A stretch of DNA of 64,000 nt from Callorhinus ursinus (taxonomy: Eukaryota; Chordata; Mammalia; Carnivora; Otariidae). Made by a program: the position numbers and the translations under genes. The stretch spans positions 20,174,711 through 20,238,710 of the forward strand of contig NW_020313285.1 in assembly GCF_003265705.1 (NCBI RefSeq). Direction: 5' to 3'. Positions 36,286-49,179 of the stretch are shown here, piece after piece. Position 1 is the first letter of the stretch. Each line of letters begins with the position of its first letter. Under the pieces are notes generated by a model. The model ran no database searches. It saw only the letters and a list, made by a program, of their open reading frames with translations, and was not told where the DNA came from.

Positions 36286-36987
36286 ACACAGCAACAAGGC
36301 AGGACGGTGTTATCATGGTTTGGTTCTGATCCTCATTGTGGCTTAATTCAGTGGAAATAGATTAAGCCTATCTGGGGCATGTTGCTGAAGCCATTTGGAA
36401 AACAAAGCTGTGATCTTTGTCCTCTTATCATTGATTTTTAATTTTAGCTCCTTCTTGTTGATTGTTAGGAAATGACAGAAACCAGACTTCACCTTTCTTG
36501 CCTGATAGCCCTGCAGGCCATCCACTCACAGTCTTGAGGCTCCCACCAACCAAGTTCCACTGCTTAGTCTTTCAACCCTAATGTGCAACTTCCAAGGGCC
36601 TCCTGAGTGTCTTTTTCATATACCTTCAACAGAAATGGTGAAAGCTCTACTGGCAGCTGGCCGTGAAGCTGCCTGGGTCCCCACTGCCTGGTCCACCTAC
36701 TGGCTGGGCTGCACTGGTTGGTGGATGGATGTGAGCTCACAAACCTCCTCACCAAGCCAGTCCTACAGGGCCATCTGCAGAATATCAAGGGTTTCAGTGA
36801 TTTGTCTTCTGATTCTGCTCAGGGCTGCCAACTGGTGGGTATAGATAAGAAGGAGCCTCTCAAAAAATAAGGATCTCCCCTTCTCCCTTGTAAATGGATT
36901 GTCACCTGCCCCTGGGAGCAGTGGGTTCTGTTTTGGAGAGAGTGACTGAAGAAACCAAGTCTGGGTGCAGATACTACCAAGTAGCCA
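36286..36987. other. Unrecognised stretch between L1 and LTR relics
   Basis: No known element is identified. Frames of 60-87 codons on both strands show no family resemblance that I recognise. It could be remnant internal sequence of an endogenous retrovirus or unique intron. Confidence 0.3.
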
Positions 36988-37560
36988 GTGAAGGATAACA
37001 GAATATGCCACCCCAAAAAATGATGGTAGGAGTTTAGGACATGGCAACCCAAAATATGCCCTTTTGGTATATTGATTATTTTGAGCTTTAGGCACTTGAA
37101 AAATAGCAAATGAAGGGAGAGGGTTTCTCTGTATGCCCCTTCCATGCCTGAACATAGATTCTCCAAAAGGAACGTGATTGCCATAAATACCCTCCATGGG
37201 AGCCTCATCCACCCAGGAAGATAGACTCATCACAGGAGAGGCCCCCACATCCAAACTCTGTCACAAACTATCATACTTCCCATCTCTTCTTCTAAGGACC
37301 CATTCATCTTTCCTAAAAATCATTTACTCTCCTCTGAGAGGTGTACTTCCTCCTACCCTGTCCCTATCAGGATGGTGTTTAATTCTGAATTCTCAGCTAC
37401 CTCTGAGAGTTACTCATTTTCCCCTGGATGTTTCCCTTGTACACATGAGATACACATGCTGCTAAACTTTTGTTTTCCCCTTATTAATCTGTCTTTTATT
37501 ACAAAGTTCTCAGCTGTGAAGTCAGAAGGGTGGAGGGAAAATGATTTGTCTTCCCCTACA
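36988..37560 (+). repeat. ERV1-like solo LTR relic
   Basis: TG...CA ends (TGAAGGATAACAGAATATGC to CTTCCCCTACA), about 573 bp, with U5-like 'ccccttattaatctgtcttt'. The start resembles the LTR at 33071. No internal genes are attached and no clear target duplication is seen. Confidence 0.5.
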
Positions 37561-37789
37561 AAGGCCTATCTGTCTCCTTGGCCAGGGCTGGATATCCTTC
37601 ATCACGTGGCCCTTCTGCAGTCCCTGGGGCCCACCCTCTCACCTTATACTGGGCCACAGGAGTTGTTCCATGGTGGGGACTTAGTGAATTGTTAGAGATT
37701 GACTTTTATTGATCAGAATGTCATGAAGATTATTTTAAGTGAAAAAAATCTGAACAAACAGCAGCTGAACTTCTTTTACTTCTTTTAAA

Positions 37790-38188
37790 ACTTTTTAGCA
37801 GCATGTTCCCAAAATATAGCTGCCATAAATCCTGTGACCCTTGGGCATGAGGGGAGGGTAGCAGCTAGAAAGGAGATTGTCTGCTTGCACCCAATTGAGA
37901 ACAAACAACACAGACTCTCATGCTTTCTATTTTTTCCCTGAAAGCTCATGTGTTTCCTAAAAGTCGTCTTTTTTCCTTAAAAACCCTTTTCTCCCCTCCT
38001 TTGCTTTACTAAATTGGTATATAAATTCCTGTCTTAACTATTCAGGGAGCCACTTCTTTTCTGCACTTCTATATGCATATGAATAAACTATATCTTTTCT
38101 CCTATTAATCTGTCTTTTGTTAGTTAATTCACAGGCCTTGACCTGTACAACCTAACACAGTAGAGGGAAAGTTTTATTCCCAACACAG
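37790..38188 (+). repeat. ERV-type LTR relic with TATA and polyadenylation motifs
   Basis: TATATAAA at 38018-38025 and AATAAA at 38082-38087, then 'cctattaatctgtcttttgt' and an end at about 38188. The order is that of U3-R-U5. The 5' boundary is unclear. Confidence 0.5.
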
Positions 38189-38539
38189 GACACTAAAAAT
38201 TTCCAGGAAATGTTATTTATAAAGTGTTGACATTACATGGGGGCAATGCCAAAGTTACAATATTCAGTAAGAAAACCAGGATTCCAAATTGTTTATACAG
38301 TCTTGTCACCATTGCACAAAACAAATCTATGCAGAGAAGAACATCAGTGGCTCTCCATATCAGGTAATGGGTCATAAAACAAAGTCTTAGGAATGAAATT
38401 GTGGAGGAATGGGTAGAGGAACGGGCAGAGAGGACACTGGAGTGGGACAGAAGGTCCAGAAGCAGAAACATGTGTATTTGGGAATTGGTGTGTGATTGGC
38501 GTGGCATCACAGATCACTGGGCAAAAGTCCAATTCCTGA

Positions 38540-39490
38540 ATAGATGATGGGAAACTAGCTCACCATGTGGAGAAAGGCAAAAATGTGATGCAAACTCACC
38601 CTACACATAAAAACAAACTCCAGTTGGACTCAAGACCTAAACGTGAATGGTGGACCCATGACGGTAATAGAAGAAAAACGAGATGTAATGTAGGAGAATG
38701 TCCTTGTGACCTTGGTGGGGAGGGGTTTTTTAATAAGACTAAAAACACAAATCATTTCAAAAATAAGTGTTTCTCTTCAAAACAGGGTGTCATAGACAAA
38801 TGTAACAGGTGAGTGATAGCCTGGGAGAAGATGTTTGCAATGTCTGAAATAGACAAGGGCCTAATATTTAGAATAGGTGAGGAACTCCTGAAAGAAAATT
38901 TAAAAATACTCTGAACAGAAATCCTGTTAAAAAGTGGGTGAAGGAATGACAGGAAGAGGCAGTTCACAGAAGGGAGAGACCCACATGGCTACACAATATA
39001 GGAAAAAAGACTCAGCCTCATTAGCAGTTAGAGATATGCAAATTAAAACAACTATATTTTTCATACCAGCAACCATGAGAAGGCAGGATAATACCTAGAA
39101 GTATTGGCAAAGCACAGCCCCCAGGGGCAGGCCTTCTAGGGAGGGGGCAGGCAGCCAGGCTGAGTGAAGTTTATCATGGGTGTTCCTTCCTGGGCCTGTA
39201 ATATGAGCACTAAAATAGGACTGCAAGCGGGTACAGGGATGTGTTTTGCAGCATTTGTGGCGACAAGTTAGAGCAATGTAGGTGCCCATCACTCTGGGAA
39301 TAAGAAAGTGAAAGGCTGCAGATGCACAGAACGCAGTACTGGGCAGCAGACAGAAGCAATGAAGGAGGCTCACATAGAGCGACAAGGAGAGACCATAAAA
39401 GAACATGGTGTCGAGTGAAAGAGTACGAAAGGTCATAATTTTGTACCACAATCACTTTTATGTAACTTACAAACACTCAGTAGTATATTT
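38540..39490 (+). repeat. Old L1 (L1M-type) relic
   Basis: 'agcctgggagaagatgtttg', 'aagactcagcctcattagca', 'gagatatgcaaattaaaaca', then a 3' UTR-like stretch with 'gaacatggtgtcgagtgaaa'. Highly diverged. Confidence 0.65.
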
Positions 39491-39615
39491 TCCCATTGGA
39501 ATCTAAGCTCGAAGAGGACAGAGATTATAGGGTTTTGATGGTCTCTAAATGTTCCCAACCTTTAGAACTTCGCACACGGTAGGTGCAAAAGAAATAGTTC
39601 TTGAATGAATACCAC
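39490..39615 (+). repeat. L2 3' tail relic
   Basis: 'aatctaagctcgaagaggac' and 'ttgaatgaatacc' are the usual L2 3' end. Confidence 0.55.
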
Positions 39616-40285
39616 ATATATACCTACAGATGTTCATAATATAAATATATGAAATACGTTATATATGAATACATTAAATACACTTAAGTGGGGGCTTTCT
39701 TGGGGGTGGGGGAGCATGGGAATGAGGGTAAAGTATGATGGGAAATGAAAATATGATGGTAATGTTTCATCATCTGAGTCATAGTTTTATTCAAATTTTT
39801 TGTACCTGGCTATAGGGGAGCACGAGGAGAAAACATACCAAAATACGAATTATTCTTAGATGGTGGGAATTAAGGCTGACATTTTGGTTCCTGCTACTTT
39901 TCTGTATTTTCTAAAAATTCTATAATCAGTGTGTTCTATTTTCATTATTCCCAAACCCAACCCTTGAAAATGTCTTTGAGGGGGGCAGTGCCCCAATACC
40001 GAGTTTCCCCCACTGCTTCTGTCAGTAACCTCCCACTTCCCCCAAACACCACGCATACACACTTTTACAGAACTGCGGTATCGCTGTCTCAGCCTGTGCC
40101 TTGGTCAACAGGGAGCATCAGCAATCTCTCCCTTTTCTTCCAGACTAACCTCCTAGCTTTAGGGCTGTGTTCGGCTTCCCAGAATAGCTGACCTCTGGCC
40201 TTCTCTCCTGCCCTGCTCTGAGGGTTTGTTTGGATTCCTGGCCTCAGTCTTCCCCAGTTCATCTCAGCTTGGTGCTCTACCTCAC

Positions 40286-40712
40286 TGTATTGGGTTGAAT
40301 GGTGTCTCCCCAAATTAACATTGTCCCTGGAACCGGGCCTTGTTTGGAAATAGGGTGTTGCAGGTGTAAGTAGTTAAGATGAAGTCCTATTGGAATAGAG
40401 TGGGCCCTTAATCTAAAATGACTGGTCCTCAGAAGAATGTCCTCAAAAGAATAGGATAAGAGACAGAAGCACACAGATGATCACTATTTGCCAACAGAGG
40501 CAGAGATACAAGTGATGTGTCTACAAGCCAAGGATCTCCAGGGAAACTAAAAAGAGGAAAGAAAGGATCTTACCCTAGAGCCTTCTGAGAAAGCAGAGCC
40601 CTGCGACCGTCTTGATTTGGGACTTCTGGACTCCAGGACTGTGAGAGCATGCGTTCTGTGTGTTAAGTCAGCACGTTGGTGATACTTCATTACAGCAGTG
40701 CCAGGGCTAATC
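40286..40712 (+). repeat. MLT1-like LTR relic (ERVL-MaLR)
   Basis: 'tattgggttgaatggtgtct', 'gtttggaaatagggtgttgc', 'gttaagatgaagtcctattg', 'agagccttctgagaaagcag' follow the order of this old mammalian LTR group. Confidence 0.6.
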
Positions 40713-41585
40713 TATCCCCCTATACTCAACCGGGGCTTCACCAGGGAGGATTTTCAGTGCTCAGAAAAGCCTCGCCTGTCCCCAGTCTCCTCCTGCTCTG
40801 GTATTCTCAACACCAAAACCTCGGAGGAAGAGGTCGACTTCATGCCTTTGTTGATGCTAACACGAGCTCCAGTTGAAAAAAAAAAAAGAGATAAGATTTA
40901 GTCATTTTCCTCTAATGAAATGTCACTACAGCCAACAGAGAAAGATATCCTCAGAATCTGGAAGATGCACTGGAAAGATTAAAATCCAGTGGAATTCTTT
41001 CTCTTCTGGGGATATCACTGCTGAACCCACTTTGCAGTACGTCTGCGGCGGCTATGAACAGTTTGGCCTGGGCCACACCCTTCTCTACTTGCCGGGGCCA
41101 GGGTAGAACGCTGGAATCCTCATGATGCTCTCGCCCTTCTGCTATTCCACAGGGCTTCCACAGTGGAGGAGAGAAGGAGCTGGCTCTTTTCTGCCTCCTT
41201 CCCTGTGTCTCTCCGCTGCCGGAGCTCCACTGGGCAGCACTGAGAGGCCCCAGAGACCAAAGAAGCAGCTCACAGACAAGCAAGCTGTCCTGGAAGCAGC
41301 CAGGAGCTGGGCACCTTTTTTGACGGTGCGATCGATGCAGCTGTCCTGAGCCACCTGCAGGTCGAGATCTGCTGGTTCTTCTGCCCTGGGATGCCACTCA
41401 CCTCTCTCCTGGGAGGACCCCTCTTCCCACAGCCGCTGCCCAACTCCTTCGCGTCTTGTCCCCTCCAGTCCACTTTCTCCCGCTGGTGCAGTGGATGTTT
41501 CCAGACTGCACACACGAATCACTTACTCATCTGCTGAGATCTTCTGGGGGCTCTTTATTTACCCGGAAATGAAGTCCAGCTTTTT
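40713..41585. other. GC-richer unique stretch
   Basis: No repeat recognised. Open frames up to 148 codons occur on the minus strand (40951-41397) but show no family resemblance. A short poly(A)-like run sits at 40877-40887. Confidence 0.4.
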
Positions 41586-41589
41586 ATGT

Positions 41590-42330
41590 GGGCTGGACAC
41601 ACCCGGCTGAGGTGGCGTGCTTCAGGGCCCTTCTCCCCTGCACCCCTCCCTGCCACTCCCTGTAGCGTGGCGCTCCTCACAGGTCTTTGCACGGGCCTCT
41701 TTCCCCTCTCTGCACTGGACATTTCATGTACACTTTTTCTGCCTAGCATCATCCTTCCCATTCCCTGCTGGCTCCTTATCTCTCCCATACCCTCAGGTTT
41801 CATTTGAACACTGTCTCCTTAGAGAAATCTTTTTTGCTTTTTAAGATTTTATTTACTTATTTGAGAGACACGCGAGTGTGCGTGTGCAAGAGGAGGAGGA
41901 AGGAGGGGGAGAGGGAGAAGCAGGCTCCCCACTGAGCAGGGAGCCAGACTCAGGGCTCCATCCCAGGACCCTGAGATGATGACCTGAGCCGAAGGCAGTC
42001 ACTTAACCGACTGAGCCACCCCGGTGCCCTTCCTTAGAGAAATCTTTAAACACATAGACACACAAGCACATGCACACACACATAGGGTCAGCTGTCCCAC
42101 TAAGTCAACTTTTTTAAAACCACTATTTTACTGCTTAGCGCTCAGCATGATTTGTAAAGCCCCATTTATTTTCATGATTGTTTGAATAATGCCTGTCCCC
42201 TCTCCTGGACAGTCAGGCCCTCAGGGCAGGAACCTTGTTTAATCTTGTTCATCATTTCATCCCAGCACCCAGCCTAGAGCCCTGCTCATACTAGAGGCTT
42301 AATGAGTGTTTGTTGCAGGGATGCCAGATT
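41590..42330 (+). repeat. L2 LINE relic, sense, split by a SINE
   Basis: 41590-41832 ('gtctttgcacgggcctcttt') and 42048-42330 ('cagcacccagcctagagccc', 'gcttaatgagtgtttgttg') flank the SINE at 41833. Confidence 0.6.
41833..42030 (-). mobile_element. CAN SINE with perfect 17-bp TSD
   Basis: Antisense head 'gactgagccaccccggtgcc'. It is flanked by TCCTTAGAGAAATCTTT at 41816-41832 and 42031-42047. Confidence 0.96.
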
Positions 42331-43170
42331 TTCAGATAGCTCTGTAAGTAGGGTCCACCCAGTTGTGGTATTCTCCGGGTCTCCAGACCATACTCCCATC
42401 CCGTCCCCCTGACACAGATTTTTCACATTTAATCTGTGAGTTTGCTGCTAGTAAAGTACATGCCTGCATGTTGATGGTGTGTGCAGCGTACTTGATTAAT
42501 GATACCCTATGATGGTTAATTTATATAGCATTGTAACTTTTTTTTCAGAGTAAAGTCCTTCATTTCCATCATTTCCATTTGAGGTAATTTGTGCCGCTAC
42601 TCATCGACTAATATTCTCTAGAACTATCTCCAGTTTCTCCATATCTCTGATACTTCACGCTGATAGTTGCACTTGTAGAGGAAATGATTTTTCCCCCATT
42701 TTTTTGTGTGTAGTGATGAATCTTTTCCACGGAGATATTTTTCAAAAAACAATCTCTGTGTGTATTTGTCAGGAGCTCTGCCTGCCCAGTTCCTTCCTCC
42801 TCCGCCGCCGCTCCTCTCTCTTTCCTGCCCACGCCATTTCTTTTCACAGCAGTGTTTTAGCAACACTCCAGACTTAAGCATTCTCAGTGGTCTGTGCTTT
42901 TCCAACTGGAACTATTCCCTTGGCCTTTTTTTTAAACCATGGAGCTCGCACGTACAGCCTATAGTTTTTCTAATTCTAGAAAGATCTTCAAGGGGTGGGG
43001 GGCAGGGGGTAGGGAAGCCTAGCAGAAATCAGGAAGGCTGAGTAGAGGAGGTGCTGAAACTTAAGTTGTGTTCATTGGAGGGAATACTGTGGTGTTGAAA
43101 ATCTAGTGGGCTCATTCCCACTGAGCTCTCTGAGGGAGCATTATTCTGGGTCAAGTTCTCTGCAAAGAGT

Positions 43171-43258
43171 TTTATATTCTTCATCTAATCAGGGTGCTGG
43201 TGAGGATTAGATTAGATGAAGAATATAAAATTAGATGAAGAATATAATCCTCACCAGC
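43171..43258. repeat. Compound hairpin with interleaved inverted and direct repeats
   Basis: TTTATATTCTTCATCTAATC (43171-43190) pairs perfectly with 43210-43229. GCTGGTGAGGATTA (43196-43209) pairs with TAATCCTCACCAGC (43245-43258). ATTAGATGAAGAATATA is directly repeated at 43211 and 43230. Confidence 0.95.
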
Positions 43259-43314
43259 TCCCTGTGAGGACATTGTCATTAATTCACTCACTGACTCATT
43301 TATTTCTTTACTGA

Positions 43315-43655
43315 GCTAATATTCACTGTGTACCTAATATGTGCCAGGACTTTCTGGAGGTTCACTGGGATGAGGCATCTGAACAAGTGGGTGAATTGTG
43401 TTTTCATTTATAGAGATTAGGGTAAGAGCCAGTGTTTGGGTGGGGAAAACAGGCATTCCATTGTGGACATGTTATAATTCTAACACCCCAGTTTTCCAAA
43501 TAAGAAAACTAATTTCCAGTAGATGCTCAAGATTGCATGGTTGCCAGGAGATCGGACTGGAAGCCAGGTCAGTCTGATTGCAGAGCCAAGCTCTTGGCTC
43601 TCCATTCTACAGCCTTGAGGAAATGCAGCACGGCTGTGCTGGGCGCTCACTGGAG
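43315..43655 (+). repeat. MIR-type SINE relic (split)
   Basis: 'attcactgtgtacctaatat', 'ttccaaataagaaaactaat', 'ttgccaggagatcggactgg' are diverged MIR landmarks. Confidence 0.5.
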
Positions 43656-44261
43656 CCTGTCTCCTGCCCTTGTCCTCGTCTAGCAAATGGCCTCCTTTAT
43701 CCCACCTGAATTCCTCTCACCCAACGTACACTGTCTTTCTGTATTTTAGAGGCTCATATTCTTGGCATAAACCCTAGAAGAAGACAATCACATAACTTTA
43801 GGCATCAGTTGCGACCCAATGAAAAATTGTCATTAAAGGATATATAATTAGCTCATTTCCTATGATGACTCATTAATGAATGCCCTCGTGAAATGCCCTC
43901 TGGATGCTTAGGTAGGAAAATAGAAAAAGATGGAGCTAGCATTGGGAGAGGTCACGTCTGTCCCTTCTCCTGAGATAAACCAGTCCCTGGATCTTGCTGT
44001 CAGACATGGAAGCCAGTGATTCTGGCCTCAGTGTGCACCTGTTGACTGGTATGTATGCTCTCACTGCACCAGACCTGCCCATGCTCAGGTGGGGGGCATC
44101 CCATAGTAGCTCATCCCCTGACATCTGTGATCCTTCTCTGCTTATATTCTGTCTCATCAGATGCTCAAGCAGAGTGCTTGGGGCACAGAGTTAGATCCCT
44201 GAAGGTATACTGGGGATTGATAGATAAGTGAGTGCTTTGGGGAGTTTTCTGCCAGGTTCTC

Positions 44262-44302
44262 TTAAGAAAAAAACAAAAACAAAAACAAACAAACAAAAAA
44301 AC
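44262..44302. repeat. A-rich (CAAAAA)n tract
   Basis: Repeats of CAAAAA and CAAA. No SINE body is adjacent. Confidence 0.8.
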
Positions 44303-47300
44303 TCCCGACAACTTGCTTTTAAGACCTGCAGACTTCACAGCTTAAAAAATATTTTCCCGATGGCAAAAGAAACAATTTTCAAGTCATTTCTTGCATGTTA
44401 AGAAGGCATTTGTTTATACTACCAGCCAGGCTTTCAAACTTCACGGAAATGTATTTTCCCCGGGTGTTGGTCTATAAAATTTGAAAATCCTAAAAATATT
44501 CAAAGCATGAGAAACAGGTGCAAAACGCAGATTCTACTGGATGCTGGGAGCAACATGCTTATTCAACCTTCCAATACTGCCTCAGGCCCAGGGTGGGCCT
44601 TTACTCAAGCTTTTTGGCTTCCTAGCCACCTGGCTCCATACGGCCTGAGTCCCTATGTGCTTGGAGCTCTCCCTGCCACAATACAAAGACACTCCTTCTC
44701 CCCTCCTCTTTCCTCTTCCATTTTGGTAAGTTTGCAAGCAGATTACAAACTGTCATCTCAACATCTTTACCTTCTACAAGGGGATCTCACTAGAGATCAT
44801 AGCAGGTGGCAAATTGGTCTGATTTATCAATATTTGCATTTTTAATCTGTGGTATTTTAGGCCCAGAGAGGTTTTTTTTTTTTGGTTTTTTTTTATGGGT
44901 CTTAAAATGGCAACACAAACATTGATACATAATTCATTATCTGTTTTTTCATAATACCTGTGAATACAGTGAAGTCATCAACACTTTAAGCAAGATGAAG
45001 CCACAGCTTTAGCTTTCTTGCCCCCTACTCTTCTCCTCTCTGGTTTATTAGAGTCAACTGCACAATCAGCAGCCTCCATGTTTATATTGTGTCAACACGA
45101 GAAGCCTTCTTAGTTGTAGATTTGTTATTATTTGTTATTATTCCAATGACCAAGTGTTTAGTAACTAAGGTAAAGTGTTTCTTGGGCTTCCATAACCCCT
45201 TGACTTGGGAACAGGGGGTACTTTAAAATTTAAGCAAAAGGTGAGAGAGCAAGAGGGATACCTCCAGTCCCTGCTCTGTTTTCTCTTTCCTTCCAAATCC
45301 CTAAATCTCACTCCACGATTTTCCGATTTTCCGTTGTCCTTTCCTTCTCCACGTCTTCCTGCTCTCACTAGGTATTGCTGCTAGCGTAACTCTGAGTTGG
45401 AAGAAGGATTAACACCTGTAATCCTTTTGAAACAACAGCTCTATAGATAAGCAACACACGTAGACAGGATGCCCTAGAGTTTGGCAAGATACCAGCAAAA
45501 TAAGGGGATCCTCAGCAGTTTTATCAGAATGCCAATCAGTGGAGAAAACCAAACAGACTAATTCAAGAGAAATGTAAAGACCTTATTGTGTTCCTGGTGG
45601 CAGAGACTGGAACTCAACCTTATTTTTTCTATATACAGAGAGAGCCTCCATCAGGATGAAACACCTCTGAATAGCCCGTCCCATATGCTGATATTCCCTT
45701 TCTCTGTCTCTGTCTCCTCCTCTATAGATAAGCCAGTTAACCAAAATGTCACTTGTGGGTGGTGCCTTCCAGGAGTTTAGTGGCCACTGGCACCATACAA
45801 TGCAGCATATGATTGGTCTTCTGTTATTTAATGTGTGTTCTTTTGATCCCCTTAACCACCTCGTAACCTTCTGTAGAGCTTTCCCATCTCACTGTGTCTA
45901 TCAGATAGCTCTATTAGATTCATACGTGTAGGAAGAGTTTAAATCATAGATAAACATAATCACTTGCTTCATCAGTTGAAAGGATTATGCTTTCAGGATT
46001 TCCTTCATTCCCTTCATCAAGAATTTATGGAATGCTTACTAGATTACTGAGCACCAGTCAAGGCATTAAGAAGGTCTCACTGGCCACACTGAGTTTTATT
46101 ATCTTTTTAGACCCCCCAAATGAGAGAGGCATAAGAAAAATCTTTGAAGAGATGCATCATTTCCAAACCAAAAATACTGGCTTGCTAGCAGGCATCTGAC
46201 TTTAGCCATAATTTACTGGAGACCTGGACATTGGCTGTACATCTTGCTAATGACTAGACTCTATTCTGGTGATAAATTACAGTGACTCAAAAACAGTAGA
46301 CTAGACCACTGAATCTAGGTTTCCCTGTGTGAGCTTTTCTAGTCGGGAGCAGCCGTTCCCAGAGCGAGTGTCTTAGAGGATCTGGAGGATGACATATGAC
46401 ACCTCCAGTCAGGACTGGATACCTTTTTTATACAGCTGATGTCACTGGGTCATCCACATACACGTGGCTACAGTCAGCCGTGCCTAGTCCCTTTAAAGCA
46501 GGATAGACTCTCAAAGAGTGCATTTTAGAACACACACTTGCTCTTTATTCTTTTATTACAAATTGACTTGTCTTTGGCTAAGCTGATCTCTTCTCTGAGA
46601 CGATTTAGAATATCAGGAGCACACATACAAGGATAGTTGAATAAGTAATAAAGTTCTAAAGGAACGCTTGTGTTAATTTATAATGTGCCATTTATCTACA
46701 ATGTGAAAGACGTTATTTCAAACAAAGGTAACTAGGGGGATGTTAATAGCCAGCAAATGTATTTATGTTAGCTCTTATTTTGAGTAAGGCATTGCAATTG
46801 TAGAACGCATTTGTCATGTTAGTAGTGCTCTTAATTGTTTCTAATTTTCATAATTTACTTTTTAAATCAAAATATCATGCTTTCCACAAACTTCCAGTTT
46901 TAGATATTATACATACTAAAATATGCCAGACTTGTGATTTTAGTAAAGGAAACAAATGGCTCAGATGTAATTCCAAATGTTAGTCTAGCATCGTTTTATT
47001 TATTGTGCAATTAACCAGAAAACTGAATCCATTTTTTTTTTCTGGAAATGTTCCCTCCCCCCCGCCTTGGGCCAGAAATATCTAAATTAGTTGGATTAGC
47101 CATTTATTTACATGGCCTGTGAAGATTCAGTCTGAGGCTGAGAGAACAAGCCCAACTCCACCAGCCTTCCTTGGGACTTCATTGACTTTCTTGCTGGTTG
47201 ATGGAGTTTCTTGTACAGAAACAAGGAAAGAACAGGCAATAGCTACATTCCTTGGGACCTCTTTGGGTAATCCCCTCATCTACGCCCATCAGTTTTTTTT

Positions 47301-47559
47301 AGATGAGGCTATGAAAAATGCAGGATTAGGGAAGTTTTTCCACTTCAGTAGATGGGTCCAAGATAGGGGAACAGATAGCTTAAAATTAGTTAATTATAAG
47401 ATTCTTCATCTATTCACAGTCTGCAGTGCCCCACAGCTTTTTGTGAGCCTGGCTCTTCGGTCTGTGGCTGTGGGTGATCCATTCCTTTAGAGAGGCTTCC
47501 ATGGTCTCATGCATGCACACCTAAATTGTCCCCCCTTTGGTCCCAGTGCCTCATACTCC

Positions 47560-48000
47560 AAATCCTCTAATTCAGCTAACCTACCGGTGAAGTAAATTTC
47601 TAAGACTCTAGCTTTCATCATTTTAGTCCCCTAATCACAAATTTCAGTGGCTCTTCATGTCCTACAGGAGAGCATCCAAAGTGTTCAGCCTGACACACAG
47701 AGCCCTCTGACATCTGACCCCGAGCCATCTCTGCAGCATTCTTCCTGTGTGCCCCTAAAGGAAGTCTTTGTTCTAGTCCCATGCAGCTTCTTGGCAGTCC
47801 CCTGCCTGCTCTGGGCCATTCTGGACCTCACCTTCACTTGCCTCCTCCAAATCCCCACCTCTCTCTTCCCACTGATCCAGTTCCTCCTGCTCAGCAAGGC
47901 CCAGCCAGCCCCATTCTGTTTCCTTCTTTGAGTTCTCCCTGAACACCATGGTCCATGGGGCCTCCTTTGGCTGAATTGGTACCCATCTTTGGCCCCCTAA
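47560..48000 (+). repeat. L2 LINE relic, sense
   Basis: 'tcctacaggagagcatccaa', 'ctgacatctgaccccgagcc', 'tttccttctttgagttctcc' follow L2 3' order. The 94-codon frame at 47647 is not a gene. Confidence 0.55.
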
Positions 48001-48289
48001 TTGTGTCCCTTACAGGGGCAGCTCTTGCAGGGACATCTTGTTTGGACAATGAACTTTTCTCTTGCAGTTAACATCCTTTCCCAGCTCCATTGTCAGCCTT
48101 GCACGTGACACCTTTTTATATGCTCCAAAGCATCATAGGCTCTGACTGAGTAGCAGGTTAGAAATGCTGAGCCTGTTGTAGTTTCTACTCTTCCAGGTGT
48201 ACCTTCCACAGTGGGGTATTCAATACCTTCATCATTCAGATAAAGACTAATGAACCTTGAGAAGCCCATTGCATGAACAGTTTTCCCAG

Positions 48290-48470
48290 AATAGCTAAGT
48301 GCTGGCTCTGGGCTCTGAGCGCCTAGATTAGAACAGTGGTTTCGCTACTTACTAGCTACATGATATCTCTTTACCTCTGTGCCCTCGTCAAAAATGAGGA
48401 TAATAATGGTACCCATATTAATGGTTGTTTTTAGACACCTCCTTTAAAGAGAAGTGTCAGTTGACAGTAA
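48290..48470 (+). repeat. MIR-type SINE relic
   Basis: 'gtggtttcgctacttactag', 'tctttacctctgtgccctcg', 'aaaatgaggataataatggt'. Confidence 0.65.
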
Positions 48471-49179
48471 AAGCACAGGATCGATCACTCCACTATTGAA
48501 TAGTGGACTTTGGAGATGGGTCTCCATTCCCTGGGCTAGTGTGGTCATCTAGGTATTCTCAGGGGGCCCGATTACAGGGTTTTGCACTGGGTCCATCTAC
48601 TGAGGTAAGAAGCCCAACTACACAGAGACAGTTTTATTTTCATTTCCATATACCTTTCCCTCAGCCCCTTGACAGAACAATAGTGTAATAGCTTGCTAAA
48701 CTGAGAAAGACTGCAGGCAAGACTTTCTAGCATTGGATAGGAGACTGAATCTAGGATCAACACAGTCCAGGATGGAATCGAGAGCTGGACAAGACAAATC
48801 AAAGCCATTCAGGTGAGACAATCAAGAAGTCCCAGACCTGGTCTAGGAAACATCCACAGGTGTCCTAGACACTCCTGAGCTCCCTGGGGCAGAGTAATAT
48901 CATCCTGCCTGTGTGCTGCTTGTCTTTTACTATGTAGACTTGTGCTTAAGTCACCTCTTGTTCACATTTAGGTGGTTCCAAATATTTCATCTAATGGGCT
49001 GGTTTTCCTTCAGGCCTACATCTGGCAAGGTTGAGGAAATCCCCTTCTTCCCCGTGGGCCGGCGAGACCCCAAGGCCCTCACCCTGGGTTAGACCGGAAG
49101 ACAACCCATTTGACTACTGGACACACCTGGAAGAGCCCTCTGGGCAATCTGTCTGCAGAGTGGTGAGTGAAAGAGTTAC

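Larger units (their letters stand above)
10065..49179 (-). other. TRPC7: TRPC7 intron 2 (39,115 bp)
   Basis: The intron is bounded by the donor GTAACT after exon 2 and the acceptor TTCTGTTAG before exon 3. It contains no other coding exon that I can support. Most recognisable content is interspersed repeats, listed separately. Stretches with no recognised feature include 10400-11540, 11660-12580, 19000-19840, 20880-21189, 28300-29550, 31440-33070, 42330-43170, 43660-45980, 46080-47560 and 48470-49179. Confidence 0.9.

Noticed and set aside
36763..37254. 163-codon minus-strand frame
   Set aside because: Falls mostly in an ERV-type LTR; no protein family recognised.
33071..38188. An intact endogenous provirus between the LTR relics
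   Set aside because: No gag, pol or env frame is visible; the interval is filled with L1, SINE and old LINE sequence.
40951..41397. 148-codon minus-strand frame in a GC-richer stretch
   Set aside because: Low-information composition, overlapping frames on both strands, and no recognisable domain or splice context.
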